DNA of 64,000 nt, taken from Pirellulales bacterium (lineage in GTDB: Bacteria; Planctomycetota; Planctomycetia; Pirellulales; Thermoguttaceae). Below the pieces are notes generated by a model that worked only from the letters and a program-made list of their open reading frames with translations, was not told the origin of the DNA and made no database searches. Positions 9,401-17,548 of this stretch are shown piece after piece. A program made the position numbers and the translations under genes. The stretch is from assembly GCA_016935315.1 (NCBI GenBank), contig JAFGRD010000046.1, forward strand, positions 1 to 64,000, given 5' to 3'. Positions within the stretch are counted from its first letter, which is position 1; each line of letters starts with the position of its first letter.

Positions 9401-10256
9401 CCGGCAGGAAGAAGTTGTTGCTGAGCACGAGGTAGACGGAGTCGCCGATCGCCCGCGAGTCGACGCACGTGCCGTCCAACTCGGTCTGTTGTACCAGCAC
9501 GGGCGCCTCGCGATCGGCGACGTCGAGCACGGTGAGCGTCATCGTCGGCGGGGCGGAGTAGTAGTACGGCCCCCAGTCCGCCGCCAAGAGTCTGGGCTCC
9601 CACGCATGGTACACGTGCCCTTGCTGCCCCGAGAGGATGGTCAGACGGTCGCCCGAAAGATACTGCGCAAACGGCCGGCCGGCGAGTTCTACTCGCGAGG
9701 CGACGTGCAGCTCTTCCGCTGGCCAGGCGTCGACGATGACCAACTCCTCGCCGGAGAGCACATAGAGATACTCGCCGTCGGTCTCTACCAGATCGCCCTC
9801 GTCGACCCCGTCCACTTGCGTGTTGGTCTCGGAATGGCCGGCTGACGCGGTCTCCGAAGCTGTTCTCAGGGCGATCGCGTCGGCAGAGGTGAATTCCAAG
9901 TAATAGTAGGGGTACACCGACTGGCCGAACATGCCTTCGTAGCGCTGCAGCGCATCCTCGAGCAGATGCGCCTCCAACTGCTCGGCGGAGTCGAAGCGAT
10001 CGAGTTGCGCAAGGGCGTCTTCGGCGCCCGGATAGGTCGGCGCCGCCCCGACGACATAGGGCACACCGTCGGCCTCGCCGAGGAAAGTCGTTTTTCCGTC
10101 GTCCGGGGCCGCGTTGAGCAAGAGCCGATGTTCCAGCGGCTCATATTTCAGCCGTGTGGGCCGCCGGGTCGAATGCCTTGCGGAAGCGGAGCGTGCCGCC
10201 GCGTGCCCTCGCAGGCGGCGTGTGAGCGTGGGGAGCGAAAACATGGAGCTTGTCAT
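6405..10256 (-). CDS. LEPR-type exported beta-propeller protein
   Basis: A 1283-residue exported protein. A basic N-terminus is followed by LEHRLLLN (41-48), a LEPR-type motif. Residues about 130-640 match the secreted beta-propeller domain distantly related to WD40 repeats: the signature TNTQVDGVDEGDLVETDGEY is followed by repeated blade segments such as ISVVVFDA and GYLRVATQQG. Residues about 640-960 form a less clear beta-rich stretch with a pre-peptidase-like segment. Residues about 980-1260 are six repeats of about 47 residues with LYDSPGDD and GFYNRAKFFEGV. The ATG at 10256 is used; a second ATG at 10244 is possible. Function unknown, probably cell-envelope or extracellular structure. 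A very long open frame on the other strand is a composition shadow. Confidence 0.82.
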   Translation of the reverse strand: MTSSMFSLPTLTRRLRGHAAARSASARHSTRRPTRLKYEPLEHRLLLNAAPDDGKTTFLGEADGVPYVVGAAPTYPGAEDALAQLDRFDSAEQLEAHLLEDALQRYEGMFGQSVYPYYYLEFTSADAIALRTASETASAGHSETNTQVDGVDEGDLVETDGEYLYVLSGEELVIVDAWPAEELHVASRVELAGRPFAQYLSGDRLTILSGQQGHVYHAWEPRLLAADWGPYYYSAPPTMTLTVLDVADREAPVLVQQTELDGTCVDSRAIGDSVYLVLSNNFFLPGPQMLPISHEGEVDWGSDVAKPVSPSSDAMIAADMPYYWPTEPQYVYETQEQYLERIEGQILELGLPGFSSFDAEGNEVELGLLSEATDVYRPLSPDDSNLISVVVFDAGSDAPGPVSSTSVPTTYTSEVYMSAESLYLLGTGRYGWFDSARETAILKFDVDPALGSVDLGATGAVPGSVLNQFSIDEHDGYLRVATQQGSVWGGTSGNSVYVLQQTGQSLEIVSRLENLAPGERIYSVRFLGDRAFVVTFRQVDPLFAIDLSDPLAPQVEGELKISGFSNYLHPVDDGFLLGLGREADISSGYYEDPQISLFDVEDLGNPAMLGRFTIPVGRAGGLQVFSEHHAVSYFPEYQVLAVPVTSESTWLVGGDGSSRYVPPRADLWVFRIDTSPDSETGARRGSIEPLGQIEHNTSVVRSVRIGNLLYSISEDAVMVHELLHPETQVASVEFGTSLGTVDFAELRNLNLADYDHWYHFRSMRDGMLTADVWLGEISGGDAWITLYDADHNEITSSIGSYPGSACRLDWDTLAGSEYYLKVSGTGTISRLRLANLVQLTNSEDGRSARFFGTEGSDTFEFESYWQSHGGDSWVGEVWTQAFTQRQATTINGVRYDFSRLVSADVTIDGIGGYDTVTIDITHMADMLPPADQGHILAELHPHSGTITQTGPVFGSNEGGTPRTFSLELQNVGSITVSGGDEARLYDSGGDDELVQWPSGALLSGPGYRNRVDGFATVYAYASDGFDVAKMYDSPGDDELVATPTMALLSGDGFLKRAQGFDAVHVFGTAGGTDVARLYDSPEGDLFSANQSGGALFGNGFYNRAKFFEGVHAYATAGGIDVAKLYDSPGEDTFLADPQQGALWGPGFYNRAKFFEGVHAYAIAGGVDRANLVDSGGDDVYRSDPVQAALFGEGFYNRAKYFEQVRARGSLSGNDRAYLLDSPEADHLEAEADWARLCGDSQSSIREVAAFNFVEAIPSTGRNTKAVGAVDFVLSLAGEWTDLN
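6540..7317 (-). repeat. Six coding repeats of about 141 bp
   Basis: Six tandem units encode modules of about 47 residues: xDVAKLYDSPGDD, then ALxGxGFYNRAKFFEGVHAYA. Copies 3 and 4 are the most alike; the first and last are degenerate. This is an internal protein repeat array. Confidence 0.8.
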
Positions 10257-10324
10257 CCTTGCTCAGGGGAAACTGAGCCAATTGGTGCTGCAACGCAAAA
10301 CGAGGTCTAGTGCCGAGGAGAAGA

Positions 10325-11665
10325 TCATCGGCGTGCCTCTCTATCTTCTAAGGCCGCCTGATCGGCCTGGTTGTCACGCGGCCGGGTGCCGTTGTGGACG
10401 GAATGTCGCAAGTTCTTGGGGGAAGGCGTCTTGCGCGCCGTGGCTGGCGGCATCAGATACGTCGAGCCGTTGTGGACTGCCGTCTGCATTCGCCGTCGGG
10501 TGATCTCCCGGCCGGCGACGGCGACCGCCAACACGGCCACCACGTCGTGCTGGCGGTCGAGGTTGACGTAGTAGGCCCAGAGGCGGACCTCACCGGTCGT
10601 CTCATCCATTTCGGCAACCGCGGCGTCGGTGGCGGCCGGTCTTGCCAACGCGGCGTCGTTCGCCGAGCGTCCTTCGGTCGTATTCGATCCGGCCGGATCC
10701 ACACTCGCGCGCCTGGTCCCTGGGGCCGGCAGAACGAGCCTGCCCAGGCTGTCTCGCGAGGGTTTCCCGGTGGTTTGGGCCGTGCCGCCTGATTGCCCCG
10801 CCCCGATGGCTCCCGCGCCGGATTCGGCGGCCCGCGTTGCCCGGCCGTATTCACGCAGGACCGTCGTGTCGTGATCCCCTGGCGACAGAGGAGCCGGCAG
10901 CGACCACTCTTGCGACGGTGCCTCTGACGGGCCGGCGATCGAAGCGGCCTTCGATCCTTCGAGCAACGGACGGAGCCCGCCGTACTCTCCGAGTGGGTTC
11001 GATCTCAGCGCATGGTCGTCCCGGACGGCCAGGTCGAACGCCCATGATCTGCCGAGCAGGCCCTCCCGCCGGACCCTGCCGGCCAACAGATCGGCCGGTC
11101 CCGAATCGTTGCCGACGGCGAGCGTGCCCGCCAGCCAGTCCACGGCGCGCCCAGGCAACTCGACCGGCGTCGCCGGTAGTTTCACGGGGGCGTCCGGCAA
11201 TTTCAGTGTCGGCGGAGCGGGCAAGTTCACGATGGGGGTGACGTCGACCATGCCGCCGTCCAGGTCCGACGGCTGGGAAGGCCCCGGGCCGATGATCCGA
11301 ACGGTCTGCTCGGAGGTAGATGCGTCATAGCCGGCGTCCAGGCCGGAACCGTTCGTGCGCACGGAGCCCTGTGAATGCGCATTCGTGCTGCCGCTGATCA
11401 TCCCTGCATGGGATCGGCCGTCGTCTAGCGCTTCGGACGTTGCCCCACTCAAGATGCCGTCAAGCGAGCAGTAGCCACCTTCGACCTTGCCGGCCGCTGG
11501 CGCGGGTGATGGGAGGGTGAGACTGAAGCTGGCGGAGAGCAACTCGCGGTCCTCGACCCGTTCCAGACCAAGGCGCCGACCGCGGGTCCACGCGGATTTC
11601 GACCGTCTCGCACCGCAACGTCGACGACGAGGCCCGATCACCAAACGGCATACTCTGTAGATCAT
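10325..11665 (-). CDS. LEPR-like exported protein, last gene of the sigma/kinase operon
   Basis: A 446-residue protein with a strongly basic N-terminus (GPRRRRCGARRSK) followed by LERVEDRELLSASFSL at about residues 33-48, a variant of the LEPR export motif. The rest is low-complexity, rich in Pro, Gly, Ala and Ser (for example LPAPPTLKLPDAPVKLP near 155), with a short ordered segment near 375-415 (TGEVRLWAYYVNLDRQHDVV). No enzyme domain is recognised. The ATG at 11665 has GGAGGG nine bases upstream. It starts 28 bases after the kinase gene stops, on the same strand, so it is probably co-transcribed and may be a surface sensor or output of that pathway (inference). Confidence 0.65.
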   Translation of the reverse strand: MIYRVCRLVIGPRRRRCGARRSKSAWTRGRRLGLERVEDRELLSASFSLTLPSPAPAAGKVEGGYCSLDGILSGATSEALDDGRSHAGMISGSTNAHSQGSVRTNGSGLDAGYDASTSEQTVRIIGPGPSQPSDLDGGMVDVTPIVNLPAPPTLKLPDAPVKLPATPVELPGRAVDWLAGTLAVGNDSGPADLLAGRVRREGLLGRSWAFDLAVRDDHALRSNPLGEYGGLRPLLEGSKAASIAGPSEAPSQEWSLPAPLSPGDHDTTVLREYGRATRAAESGAGAIGAGQSGGTAQTTGKPSRDSLGRLVLPAPGTRRASVDPAGSNTTEGRSANDAALARPAATDAAVAEMDETTGEVRLWAYYVNLDRQHDVVAVLAVAVAGREITRRRMQTAVHNGSTYLMPPATARKTPSPKNLRHSVHNGTRPRDNQADQAALEDREARR

Positions 11666-11693
11666 GGGACACAGCCCTCCGGTCGAAGACCGA

Positions 11694-14657
11694 TCACGTT
11701 CCGCGGGACGGGACACGGGTGCCGGCCAGCTCATCGAGCAAGGCAGCGAACTCGGGACAGTTCTGGACGGCCTGCAAATCGGCGTCGTTGGCGATTTGCT
11801 CCGGCCGGTCGAATCCGGCTGCAATCGCTTCGCGCAACGTGCTCAGCGTCAGATCGCTTAGCCGCTGCCGCAAGGCCGCCGCCCCGGGCGAGCCCTTCTC
11901 CACGGCTACACTAACCGCCTTGGCGGTCCGCGCCAACTCCGTGGCGACGCTGAACAGCCGCTGGGGGTCCACGGCCCACAATTCCTTACGGGCCAAGGCG
12001 ATCCGCGTAGCCTCATCGAAATCGCCTGTTGCCCGGAGCACGCGGGCGTAGTTGACGTAGTGTTTGCTGAGGAACTCGCGGAACTCACGCACTTCCGGGG
12101 CGTGTTCCAGCGCGAAACGCTGGTGCTCGATCGCCTGGCGATAGACGTCCATCGCGTCGTCGGGCTGGTTGAGCTGCTCACGGGCCATGCCCTGGTTGTT
12201 CAGCACGCCACCCAGGATGCTGCGATAGTCCAGGCGATTGGGATAGTCGCCGGCGAGCTGTTCGAGGATGGTCCGGGCACGGCCGAAGGACGCAACGGCC
12301 TCGTCCGACCGTGACGAGCTGCTGTAGACCTGCCCAAGGTTGTTGTGGCTGACCGCCAGGTCACGGCGATACTGGACCATGGTGGGCGATTTGCGCACGA
12401 GCTGCTCTTGAATGGCGACCGCCCGGCCGTAGGCAGCCACGGCTTCATCGGTTTGTCCAAGGCGGCGTTGCAAGGCACCGAGATTGTTCAGGAACAGGGC
12501 CAGATCGCCAAGGCGGGTCACCTCGCCGGGCTCCGCATCGACCAGTTTCTGCTGGATGGCAAGCGCCTCCCGACACCACCGCTGCGCCTTGGCCGGATTG
12601 TTCTTGCCGTGCAGCAGGCTGAGGTTGTTGTAGGTAACCGCCAGATCGCTCAGATACTTCGGCTCGTGGGGATGCCGCTGGGCAACGGCTTGGAGGATTC
12701 CGGCAGACTTGGCGTACATCCGATCGGCCTCGGCCGCCTGATCCGCCTCGGCCAGCAACTGGCCGAGGTTTCCGTAGGACTGCGCCAGATCGCTTTGGAA
12801 TTCGGCGTTTTCCGGGTGCTTCTCGACCAGCTTCTCCTGAATCGAGATGGCTGTTTGCAGTGCGGTTTTCGCTGGGATCGCTTGGTGCAACCGGCCGCGC
12901 AGCAGACCCATGTTGTTGTGGCAGATTGCCAGATCGGCACGGTACTGATCGTTTTCCGGCACCTTCTCGGCAAGCCCTCCGAGGATGTTGCCCGCCCGTT
13001 GGTAGGCGGCCAGAGCCGCTTCCGTATCGCCGAGCAACTCGTTGATCCTTCCTGCCTTCAGCTCGGTCAGCGCAACGCGGTCCCGCAGGCCGGCCTCATC
13101 GCCGACCAGCGTGATGAACCCTTCATAGTAGTCGAGCGTTTCGCCGAGCAGTTGCCGGCGAAGTGGCTCGGCCCCGGGGATCTTTCCGAGCTGTTGGGCA
13201 TACAGCAAGCCCAGGTGGTCGACGACCTCCAGTGCCTGGTCGAAATGCTCTTCGGCGCGTTTTCGGTCGTTCTCCGATTGCACCAGCGCCCGCTCGGTCT
13301 TGGCCTGCTCGGTGGCGATCATCAGCGTGCTGACGATCAGGCCGACCAGGGCGACTGCCATCACGGCCGCAGCCGCCCGGACGGCTGTCTTGTGCCGTCG
13401 AGCCCATTTGCCGACGCGGTCGATCAAGGTCGGGCGGCGTGCCAGCGTCGGCTTCCCCTCCAAAAACCGCCGGAGATCGTCGGCCAACTCGCGCGCCGTG
13501 GCAAAGCGATGCACGGGCGACTTGGAAACGGCCTTCAGGACGACTGTCTCCAGATCGAGCGGGATGGCCGGATTGAGCCGCCGCGGGGGGCGAGGTTCCT
13601 GATGTTCAATCAGCCGGACGAACTCTTGCCGGTCCTCACAAGGCACCGCCGGTTCCAGCGTCAATAATTCGTAAAGCGTGATCCCCAGCGAATACACGTC
13701 GGCTCGCTGATCCACGACGCCCAGGCGGCCGGCGGCCTGTTCCGGGCTCATGTAGCGAATCGTTCCCACCAGGTCGCCGGTCCGGGTGAGCTTGGAATCA
13801 CCCTGAAACATGGCCAGTCCGAAGTCGGCCACCCAGAGTTTGCCCTCTTTGTCGAGCAGGAGATTCGACGGCTTGACGTCGCGATGCACAATGCCGCAAT
13901 CGTGCGCATGTTGCAGGGCATCGGCGGCTTGGACGCCCAGTTCGGCGACCGCGCGGACGTAGTCGCAGCTCTGGATCGAGGGCGATGTCAAGAACACGTC
14001 GTTCGTGCAGGACGCCTTCGCGCTGGCGGGCCGTTGCCGGCCGCCGGAGACGGCTTTCGTCTGCGATCCACGGCCCGTCCGGGTCTCCGCCGACTGGCGG
14101 AACTGATGGATCGTGCGGTCCAACGACTGGCCCTCGATGTATTGCATGGCGTAATAATGGACGCCCTGGTGGCAGCCGACCGCGAAGACGGGCACGATGT
14201 TCGGGTGCTGAAGCCTGGCCGCAGCACGGGCCTCGTTCTCGAAACGCGTGATCTGCTTGCTGTCCAACACGGCGGCAAACGGGAGCACCTTCAGCGCCAC
14301 CCGGCGGTCGAGCGACGTCTGCCGAGCCTCGTAGACGATTCCCATACCCCCGCGGCCGATCTCCCGCAAGATCGTGAAGTCGCCGAGTCGTCCATCCGGC
14401 AGGCCGGCGGGCGTCAAGGAGCCCCCTTCTGGCGAGTCGAACCCGGCGGCTGCCCGGCGGAGGTAGTCGAGGCTCTGCAAATAGGCCCTCAGCGGCTCCG
14501 CCAGGTCGGGATGCTCCCGGATCAACGATTCGGCGTCGGGGACCGTGCCCTGCTCCAACTCGACAAGGTAGTCTTCGAGGATTTGCGCCAACCGCTCCTG
14601 CAGATGCGGCGCGAGCGACTCGACCAGGGACGTTTCTCGTGGGCGGTCGCCACTCAT
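11694..14657 (-). CDS. Membrane Ser/Thr protein kinase with TPR sensor region
   Basis: A 987-residue Hanks-type kinase. Residues about 93-390 hold the kinase domain: GRGGMG loop (101-106), VALK with Lys123, HRDVKPSN with catalytic Asp260, DFG at 278-280 and SPEQ in the activation segment. A Ser/Thr/Arg-rich insert of about 45 residues lies before the HRD helix. One transmembrane helix is at about 426-448. The remaining 540 residues are TPR-like repeats (for example LAICHNNMGLLRGRL, LAVTYNNLSLLHGK), probably outside the membrane. The ATG at 14657 overlaps the sigma-factor stop (ATGA), so translation is coupled. Planctomycetes commonly pair such kinases with ECF sigma factors; phosphorylation of that sigma factor is inference. 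Confidence 0.92.
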   Translation of the reverse strand: MSGDRPRETSLVESLAPHLQERLAQILEDYLVELEQGTVPDAESLIREHPDLAEPLRAYLQSLDYLRRAAAGFDSPEGGSLTPAGLPDGRLGDFTILREIGRGGMGIVYEARQTSLDRRVALKVLPFAAVLDSKQITRFENEARAAARLQHPNIVPVFAVGCHQGVHYYAMQYIEGQSLDRTIHQFRQSAETRTGRGSQTKAVSGGRQRPASAKASCTNDVFLTSPSIQSCDYVRAVAELGVQAADALQHAHDCGIVHRDVKPSNLLLDKEGKLWVADFGLAMFQGDSKLTRTGDLVGTIRYMSPEQAAGRLGVVDQRADVYSLGITLYELLTLEPAVPCEDRQEFVRLIEHQEPRPPRRLNPAIPLDLETVVLKAVSKSPVHRFATARELADDLRRFLEGKPTLARRPTLIDRVGKWARRHKTAVRAAAAVMAVALVGLIVSTLMIATEQAKTERALVQSENDRKRAEEHFDQALEVVDHLGLLYAQQLGKIPGAEPLRRQLLGETLDYYEGFITLVGDEAGLRDRVALTELKAGRINELLGDTEAALAAYQRAGNILGGLAEKVPENDQYRADLAICHNNMGLLRGRLHQAIPAKTALQTAISIQEKLVEKHPENAEFQSDLAQSYGNLGQLLAEADQAAEADRMYAKSAGILQAVAQRHPHEPKYLSDLAVTYNNLSLLHGKNNPAKAQRWCREALAIQQKLVDAEPGEVTRLGDLALFLNNLGALQRRLGQTDEAVAAYGRAVAIQEQLVRKSPTMVQYRRDLAVSHNNLGQVYSSSSRSDEAVASFGRARTILEQLAGDYPNRLDYRSILGGVLNNQGMAREQLNQPDDAMDVYRQAIEHQRFALEHAPEVREFREFLSKHYVNYARVLRATGDFDEATRIALARKELWAVDPQRLFSVATELARTAKAVSVAVEKGSPGAAALRQRLSDLTLSTLREAIAAGFDRPEQIANDADLQAVQNCPEFAALLDELAGTRVPSRGT

Positions 14658-15286
14658 ATCAGGTCCTTCTCTTGCAGCCGCTGGCGCAACGAGCCGATGG
14701 CCCTCAGCCACAACATGCGGACCGCTCCGTGCGACCGATCCATGCGCCGTGCCACCTCCTTAAACGGCAGCCCCTGCAAATGGCGCAGGACCAGCACCTC
14801 GCGATGGTCGGCCGGCATCTCGGCCAGTTGGTCGGCCAGCAGGATCGCGTGTTCCCGGTCTTGGACGCTCGCGCTGGGCGACGCGCCTTGGTCGGCCAAT
14901 ACGGCCTCCAATCGGGCCGTCGATAGCTCCACGGCGTTGCGCATCCTCTCCAGGGAGACTTCCCGCCGCACGTCTCGTTTTGCGGCCAGCACGTGTCGCT
15001 CGACCAGACGGGACAGATTGTTGACCAGGATTTGCCGCAGCCAAGCCATGAATTCCTGCTCCGTGTGGCCGCGAAACTGATGGAAGTCGCGCTGGGCCTC
15101 GTAGAACGTCTCCTGGACCACGTCCGAGGGACCAAGCCGGGCCCGAAGCTTGGGATCCATCTGCGTCACCGCCAGCAGATTCAGGTAGTTCGTGTAAGTC
15201 TGGAGCAGCCTGCCTATATCCTCGGAAACTCCTCTCTTGGCTCGCACCAAAAGCTCTCTCGGGCTGCAAACCGGCTGGCTACCCAT
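14654..15286 (-). CDS. ECF-type RNA polymerase sigma factor
   Basis: A 210-residue sigma-70-family protein. Region 2 lies at about residues 45-110 (LGPSDVVQETFYEAQRDFHQF, FMAWLRQILVNNL). Region 4 lies at about 145-200 with its helix-turn-helix (MPADHREVLVLRHLQGL, FKEVARRMDRSHGAVRMLWLRAI). The sequence fits the planctomycete-specific ECF subfamily. The ATG at 15286 has AAGGGAG five bases upstream. No anti-sigma gene is present; the next gene, overlapping by four bases, is a transmembrane Ser/Thr kinase, which suggests control by phosphorylation (inference from known ECF-kinase pairs). A candidate promoter lies about 300 bases upstream. Confidence 0.9.
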   Translation of the reverse strand: MGSQPVCSPRELLVRAKRGVSEDIGRLLQTYTNYLNLLAVTQMDPKLRARLGPSDVVQETFYEAQRDFHQFRGHTEQEFMAWLRQILVNNLSRLVERHVLAAKRDVRREVSLERMRNAVELSTARLEAVLADQGASPSASVQDREHAILLADQLAEMPADHREVLVLRHLQGLPFKEVARRMDRSHGAVRMLWLRAIGSLRQRLQEKDLI

Positions 15287-15588
15287 GATACTCCCTTGTT
15301 CTTGGCCGAATTCCGACCGCTCTGTCACGCCAACTCGGGAGATATCCCAAGGGGAAGAGCCCGCTGTGTCCCGATCGACCCGAGTGAGGGTGTCGGAGTT
15401 TTTGTCAGTCTTTGGCGCAGAGGACATGGTGGTAGCAGGCCGTGGGCCTACCGGTGTTGCAGCCATTTGCGACCAGGGAGACAGCTCCAGTGGCGAAGGA
15501 CAGCTTGGCGATCGGCCAGCGCTCCGCGGTGCGCAGGATGCTGCACCGGCGAAAAAAGGTCAGACTCCGTCTCCGACATCTGCCCCTC

Positions 15589-15616
15589 ATTATATCAAGG
15601 GCGCCGACTGACACAA
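15589..15616 (-). promoter_or_regulatory. Candidate promoter of the sigma/kinase operon
   Basis: Minus strand TATAAT (15594-15589) with TTGTGT 16 bases upstream (15616-15611). The -10 is perfect, the -35 weak. It lies about 300 bases before the sigma-factor ATG. Confidence 0.35.
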
Positions 15617-15836
15617 AAGATCTGTCCACCATGCGCGACCGGTTGCAGAGGATCCCCCGGCAGTTTGGCGGGGGACGCTTGCGGCAGCTCCCAAGGCCCC
15701 CCAGACAGCCCGTTCCTGCCCGAGAGGAGGTGGAAAAAATGTGCTCAGCCTGAGCCGGCGATTCCCCTAGATTGGCTCTAGGCGTGTACTTCTCTCGGCC
15801 GTTTCGCCCTAGCGGAAAGCGGGTGTCTATTGGTAT

Positions 15837-15937
15837 CTGCATGGCGAGTCATTAAGGTCGACCGACCAGCGGCCGAAAAAACGGGCTTCCGTGGGTCGGC
15901 GTCGCGCATCGACCGCGCAGGCCCTAATAATGAGACT
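15837..15937 (+). repeat. Family A palindromic element, copy 3
   Basis: Left end CTGCATGGCGAGTCATTAAGG, centre with GACCAGCGGCCG facing CGGGCTTCCGTGGGTC, right end CGCGCAGG then CCCTAATAATGAGACT. CTGC and GCAG at the ends are complementary. More diverged than copies 1 and 4. Unlike the other copies it sits in a divergent promoter region. Confidence 0.7.
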
Positions 15938-15997
15938 TCCAGCAAAGCCGGGGGAGAACTGTCCACGGGCTTCAGCAGGGCGTTTTATCACTCGCCT

Positions 15998-16025
15998 TTG
16001 CCCCGTTTTCCCCAAGTGCTATCAT
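15998..16025 (+). promoter_or_regulatory. Promoter of the ACT-domain gene
   Basis: TTGCCC at 15998-16003 and TATCAT at 16020-16025 with a 16-base spacer, a reasonable sigma-70 promoter about 80 bases before the ATG. Confidence 0.5.
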
Positions 16026-16106
16026 CATGGTAGAGACCTTTCTGATTTCCGCCGTTCTGGCGGAATAGTTTGGCAATTTCACAACTTGCGAGAGAGGACG
16101 AGCGCA

Positions 16107-16556
16107 ATGCAAACGGCCAAGCAACTCTCAGTCACGTTGGTCAACAAGCCCGGGCGGCTGGTTGATCTGCTGACGGCATTGAGCAAGGAGAAGGTCGAGC
16201 TTCGGGTGTTGGCGGTGATGGACTCCGGTGAACGGGGAACGCTCCGTTTCGTGCCCGACGATCTGGAGACCGCCAAGTCGGCCCTGGAAAAGGCCAGTCT
16301 CCGATTCGAAGCGACGGACGTTTTGTTGGTCGAGGTTCCCAATCAGCCGGGAGGGTTTCGCAAGATCTGTGAGCGGTTGGCCGCCGATCATTTGAACATC
16401 GACTACGCCTACAGCTCGTTCAACGGCGGCAAGGGCAAAGGCGGGGTCCTGGCCGTGATCAAAGTGAACGATCTGGCCAAGGCCCAGCGTGTGCTCACCG
16501 AGAACGGGACGACCTCGCGCCGCAAGCCCGGCCGTCGCCCCGTTCACGCCAGATAG
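16107..16556 (+). CDS. Double ACT-domain protein
   Basis: A 149-residue cytoplasmic protein made of two ACT domains (about residues 5-65 and 72-135). Each starts with the typical beta strand and glycine turn: LSVTLVNKPGRLVDLLTALS and VLLVEVPNQPGGFRKICERLA. ACT domains bind small ligands, usually amino acids, and regulate enzymes; no catalytic domain is attached, so this is probably a free-standing regulator. The ATG at 16107 has AGAGGA about nine bases upstream and a promoter at 15998-16025. It is followed by a strong hairpin at 16594-16626. The C-terminus (RRKPGRRPVHAR) is basic. The ligand cannot be named from the sequence. Confidence 0.85.
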   Translation: MQTAKQLSVTLVNKPGRLVDLLTALSKEKVELRVLAVMDSGERGTLRFVPDDLETAKSALEKASLRFEATDVLLVEVPNQPGGFRKICERLAADHLNIDYAYSSFNGGKGKGGVLAVIKVNDLAKAQRVLTENGTTSRRKPGRRPVHAR

Positions 16557-16593
16557 CGCCAGACGGTCGCCAGGATATGCAGAGGCGCCGGAG

Positions 16594-16626
16594 CGTTCTC
16601 CCCGCACGTGGGGAGAGGGGAGAACG
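16594..16626 (+). terminator. Hairpin after the ACT-domain gene
   Basis: Perfect 10-bp arms CGTTCTCCCC (16594-16603) and GGGGAGAACG (16617-16626) with a 13-base interior, 38 bases after the stop. No T-run follows, so termination is not certain. Confidence 0.45.
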
Positions 16627-16638
16627 TGCCAGGATAAG

Positions 16639-16644
16639 TATAAT
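16639..16644 (+). promoter_or_regulatory. Candidate -10 of the lipoprotein gene
   Basis: A perfect TATAAT 83 bases before the ATG at 16727. No clear -35 at standard spacing. Confidence 0.35.
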
Positions 16645-16726
16645 CTGATCTTGCCCCCTCGGCCGGTTCCTGAGAGACTACCGGCCCAAAAATCCCGGCC
16701 GACTCATCTCCCGCGGCGAGATCGCC

Positions 16727-17362
16727 ATGCGCCATTGGATTGCGACCGGCGTCCTGTTGATTGCCCTGGGAGGGTGCGCGCCGAGTCCCTACTGGAGCCA
16801 CCCCCCCGCACAGCCGTTGCCGGTCGCCTATGACAACCCGACCGTGCTGCCGATTACCGACCACCGGTATGCCTGGGAGACGGTCGTCGACGTCGTCGAC
16901 GACTACTTCAGAATCAAGCAGGAGGAGCCGGTCCGCTTGATCGGCGAAACACTGACGGCCGGGCGGCTCGACACGTTCCCGACCGTGGCGGCAACCGTTC
17001 TGGAGCCATGGCACGGAGACTCCGTCGGCGTCTACGAGAGGACCGAGAGCACTCTGCAATCGAGGCGCCGCCGTGCCGAAGTCCAGGTTGTGCCGACCGC
17101 AGGCGGCTACCAGGTCGAGGTGGCCGTGTTCAAGGAGCTAGAGGACGTCCTCCGGCCTGAGCACGCCACCGCCGGGGCCGCCACGTTCCGCTACGACGAC
17201 ACGCTGACTCGGGTGGTCGGTTCGGTGGGAGAACAGGCGATCAACCGGGATTGGATTCCCCAAGGCCGCGACACGGCGCTGGAACAGCGGATCCTCGGCC
17301 AACTGCACGAGCGTTGCGGTCGTCTGGGCGTCCGCATGCTCCCGCCCGTACCACCCTATTGA
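16727..17362 (+). CDS. Predicted lipoprotein of unknown function
   Basis: A 211-residue protein with a lipoprotein signal peptide: charged start MRHW, hydrophobic stretch IATGVLLIAL and lipobox LGGC with Cys17. It is therefore anchored to a membrane facing the periplasm. The mature part has a YAWETVVDVVDDYFRIKQEEPV segment and alternating beta strands (RAEVQVVPTAGGYQVEVAVF), resembling uncharacterised planctomycete lipoproteins, but I do not recognise a named domain. A perfect -10 box is 83 bases upstream. The ribosome-binding site is weak (GCGAG). The gene is followed directly by a family A palindrome and is convergent with the histidine kinase gene. Confidence 0.78.
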   Translation: MRHWIATGVLLIALGGCAPSPYWSHPPAQPLPVAYDNPTVLPITDHRYAWETVVDVVDDYFRIKQEEPVRLIGETLTAGRLDTFPTVAATVLEPWHGDSVGVYERTESTLQSRRRRAEVQVVPTAGGYQVEVAVFKELEDVLRPEHATAGAATFRYDDTLTRVVGSVGEQAINRDWIPQGRDTALEQRILGQLHERCGRLGVRMLPPVPPY

Positions 17363-17365
17363 TGT

Positions 17366-17465
17366 TTGCATTGTGAGTGATTTAGGCCGACCAACGGGAG
17401 GCCGGACAAGTCGGGCTTCCGTTGGTCGCCCTCGCGCATTGAGTGTGCAAGCGTCAATAAGACTC
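17366..17465 (+). repeat. Family A palindromic element, copy 4 (best copy)
   Basis: Starts TTGCATTGTGAGTGATTTAGG four bases after the lipoprotein stop and ends GTGTGCAA then GCGTCAATAAGACTC. The core GACCAACGGGAGGCCGG pairs with CGGGCTTCCGTTGGTC across a six-base loop. TTGCA and TGCAA at the ends are complementary. It sits between convergent genes and could serve as a shared 3'-end hairpin (inference). Confidence 0.85.
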
Positions 17466-17548
17466 ACCGGAGTGCAGGTTGGGCGTATTCGCAAGCGCGA
17501 CCACGTGCAGTCCTCGCCTGTCGAAGGTTGGCTGCCATTCTCGGCCCG

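Larger units (their letters stand above)
15287..16106. other. 820-bp divergent intergenic region
   Basis: Lies between the sigma-factor start (minus) and the ACT-protein start (plus). It holds a candidate minus-strand promoter (15589-15616), a family A palindrome (15837-15937) and a good plus-strand promoter (15998-16025). Open frames inside have no ribosome-binding sites or recognisable protein sequence and I do not call them. Confidence 0.5.

Noticed and set aside
15442-15842. Short open frames on both strands in the 15.4-15.8 kb gap
   Set aside because: No ribosome-binding site, no domain and Arg-rich shadow composition; gap holds promoters and a repeat instead.
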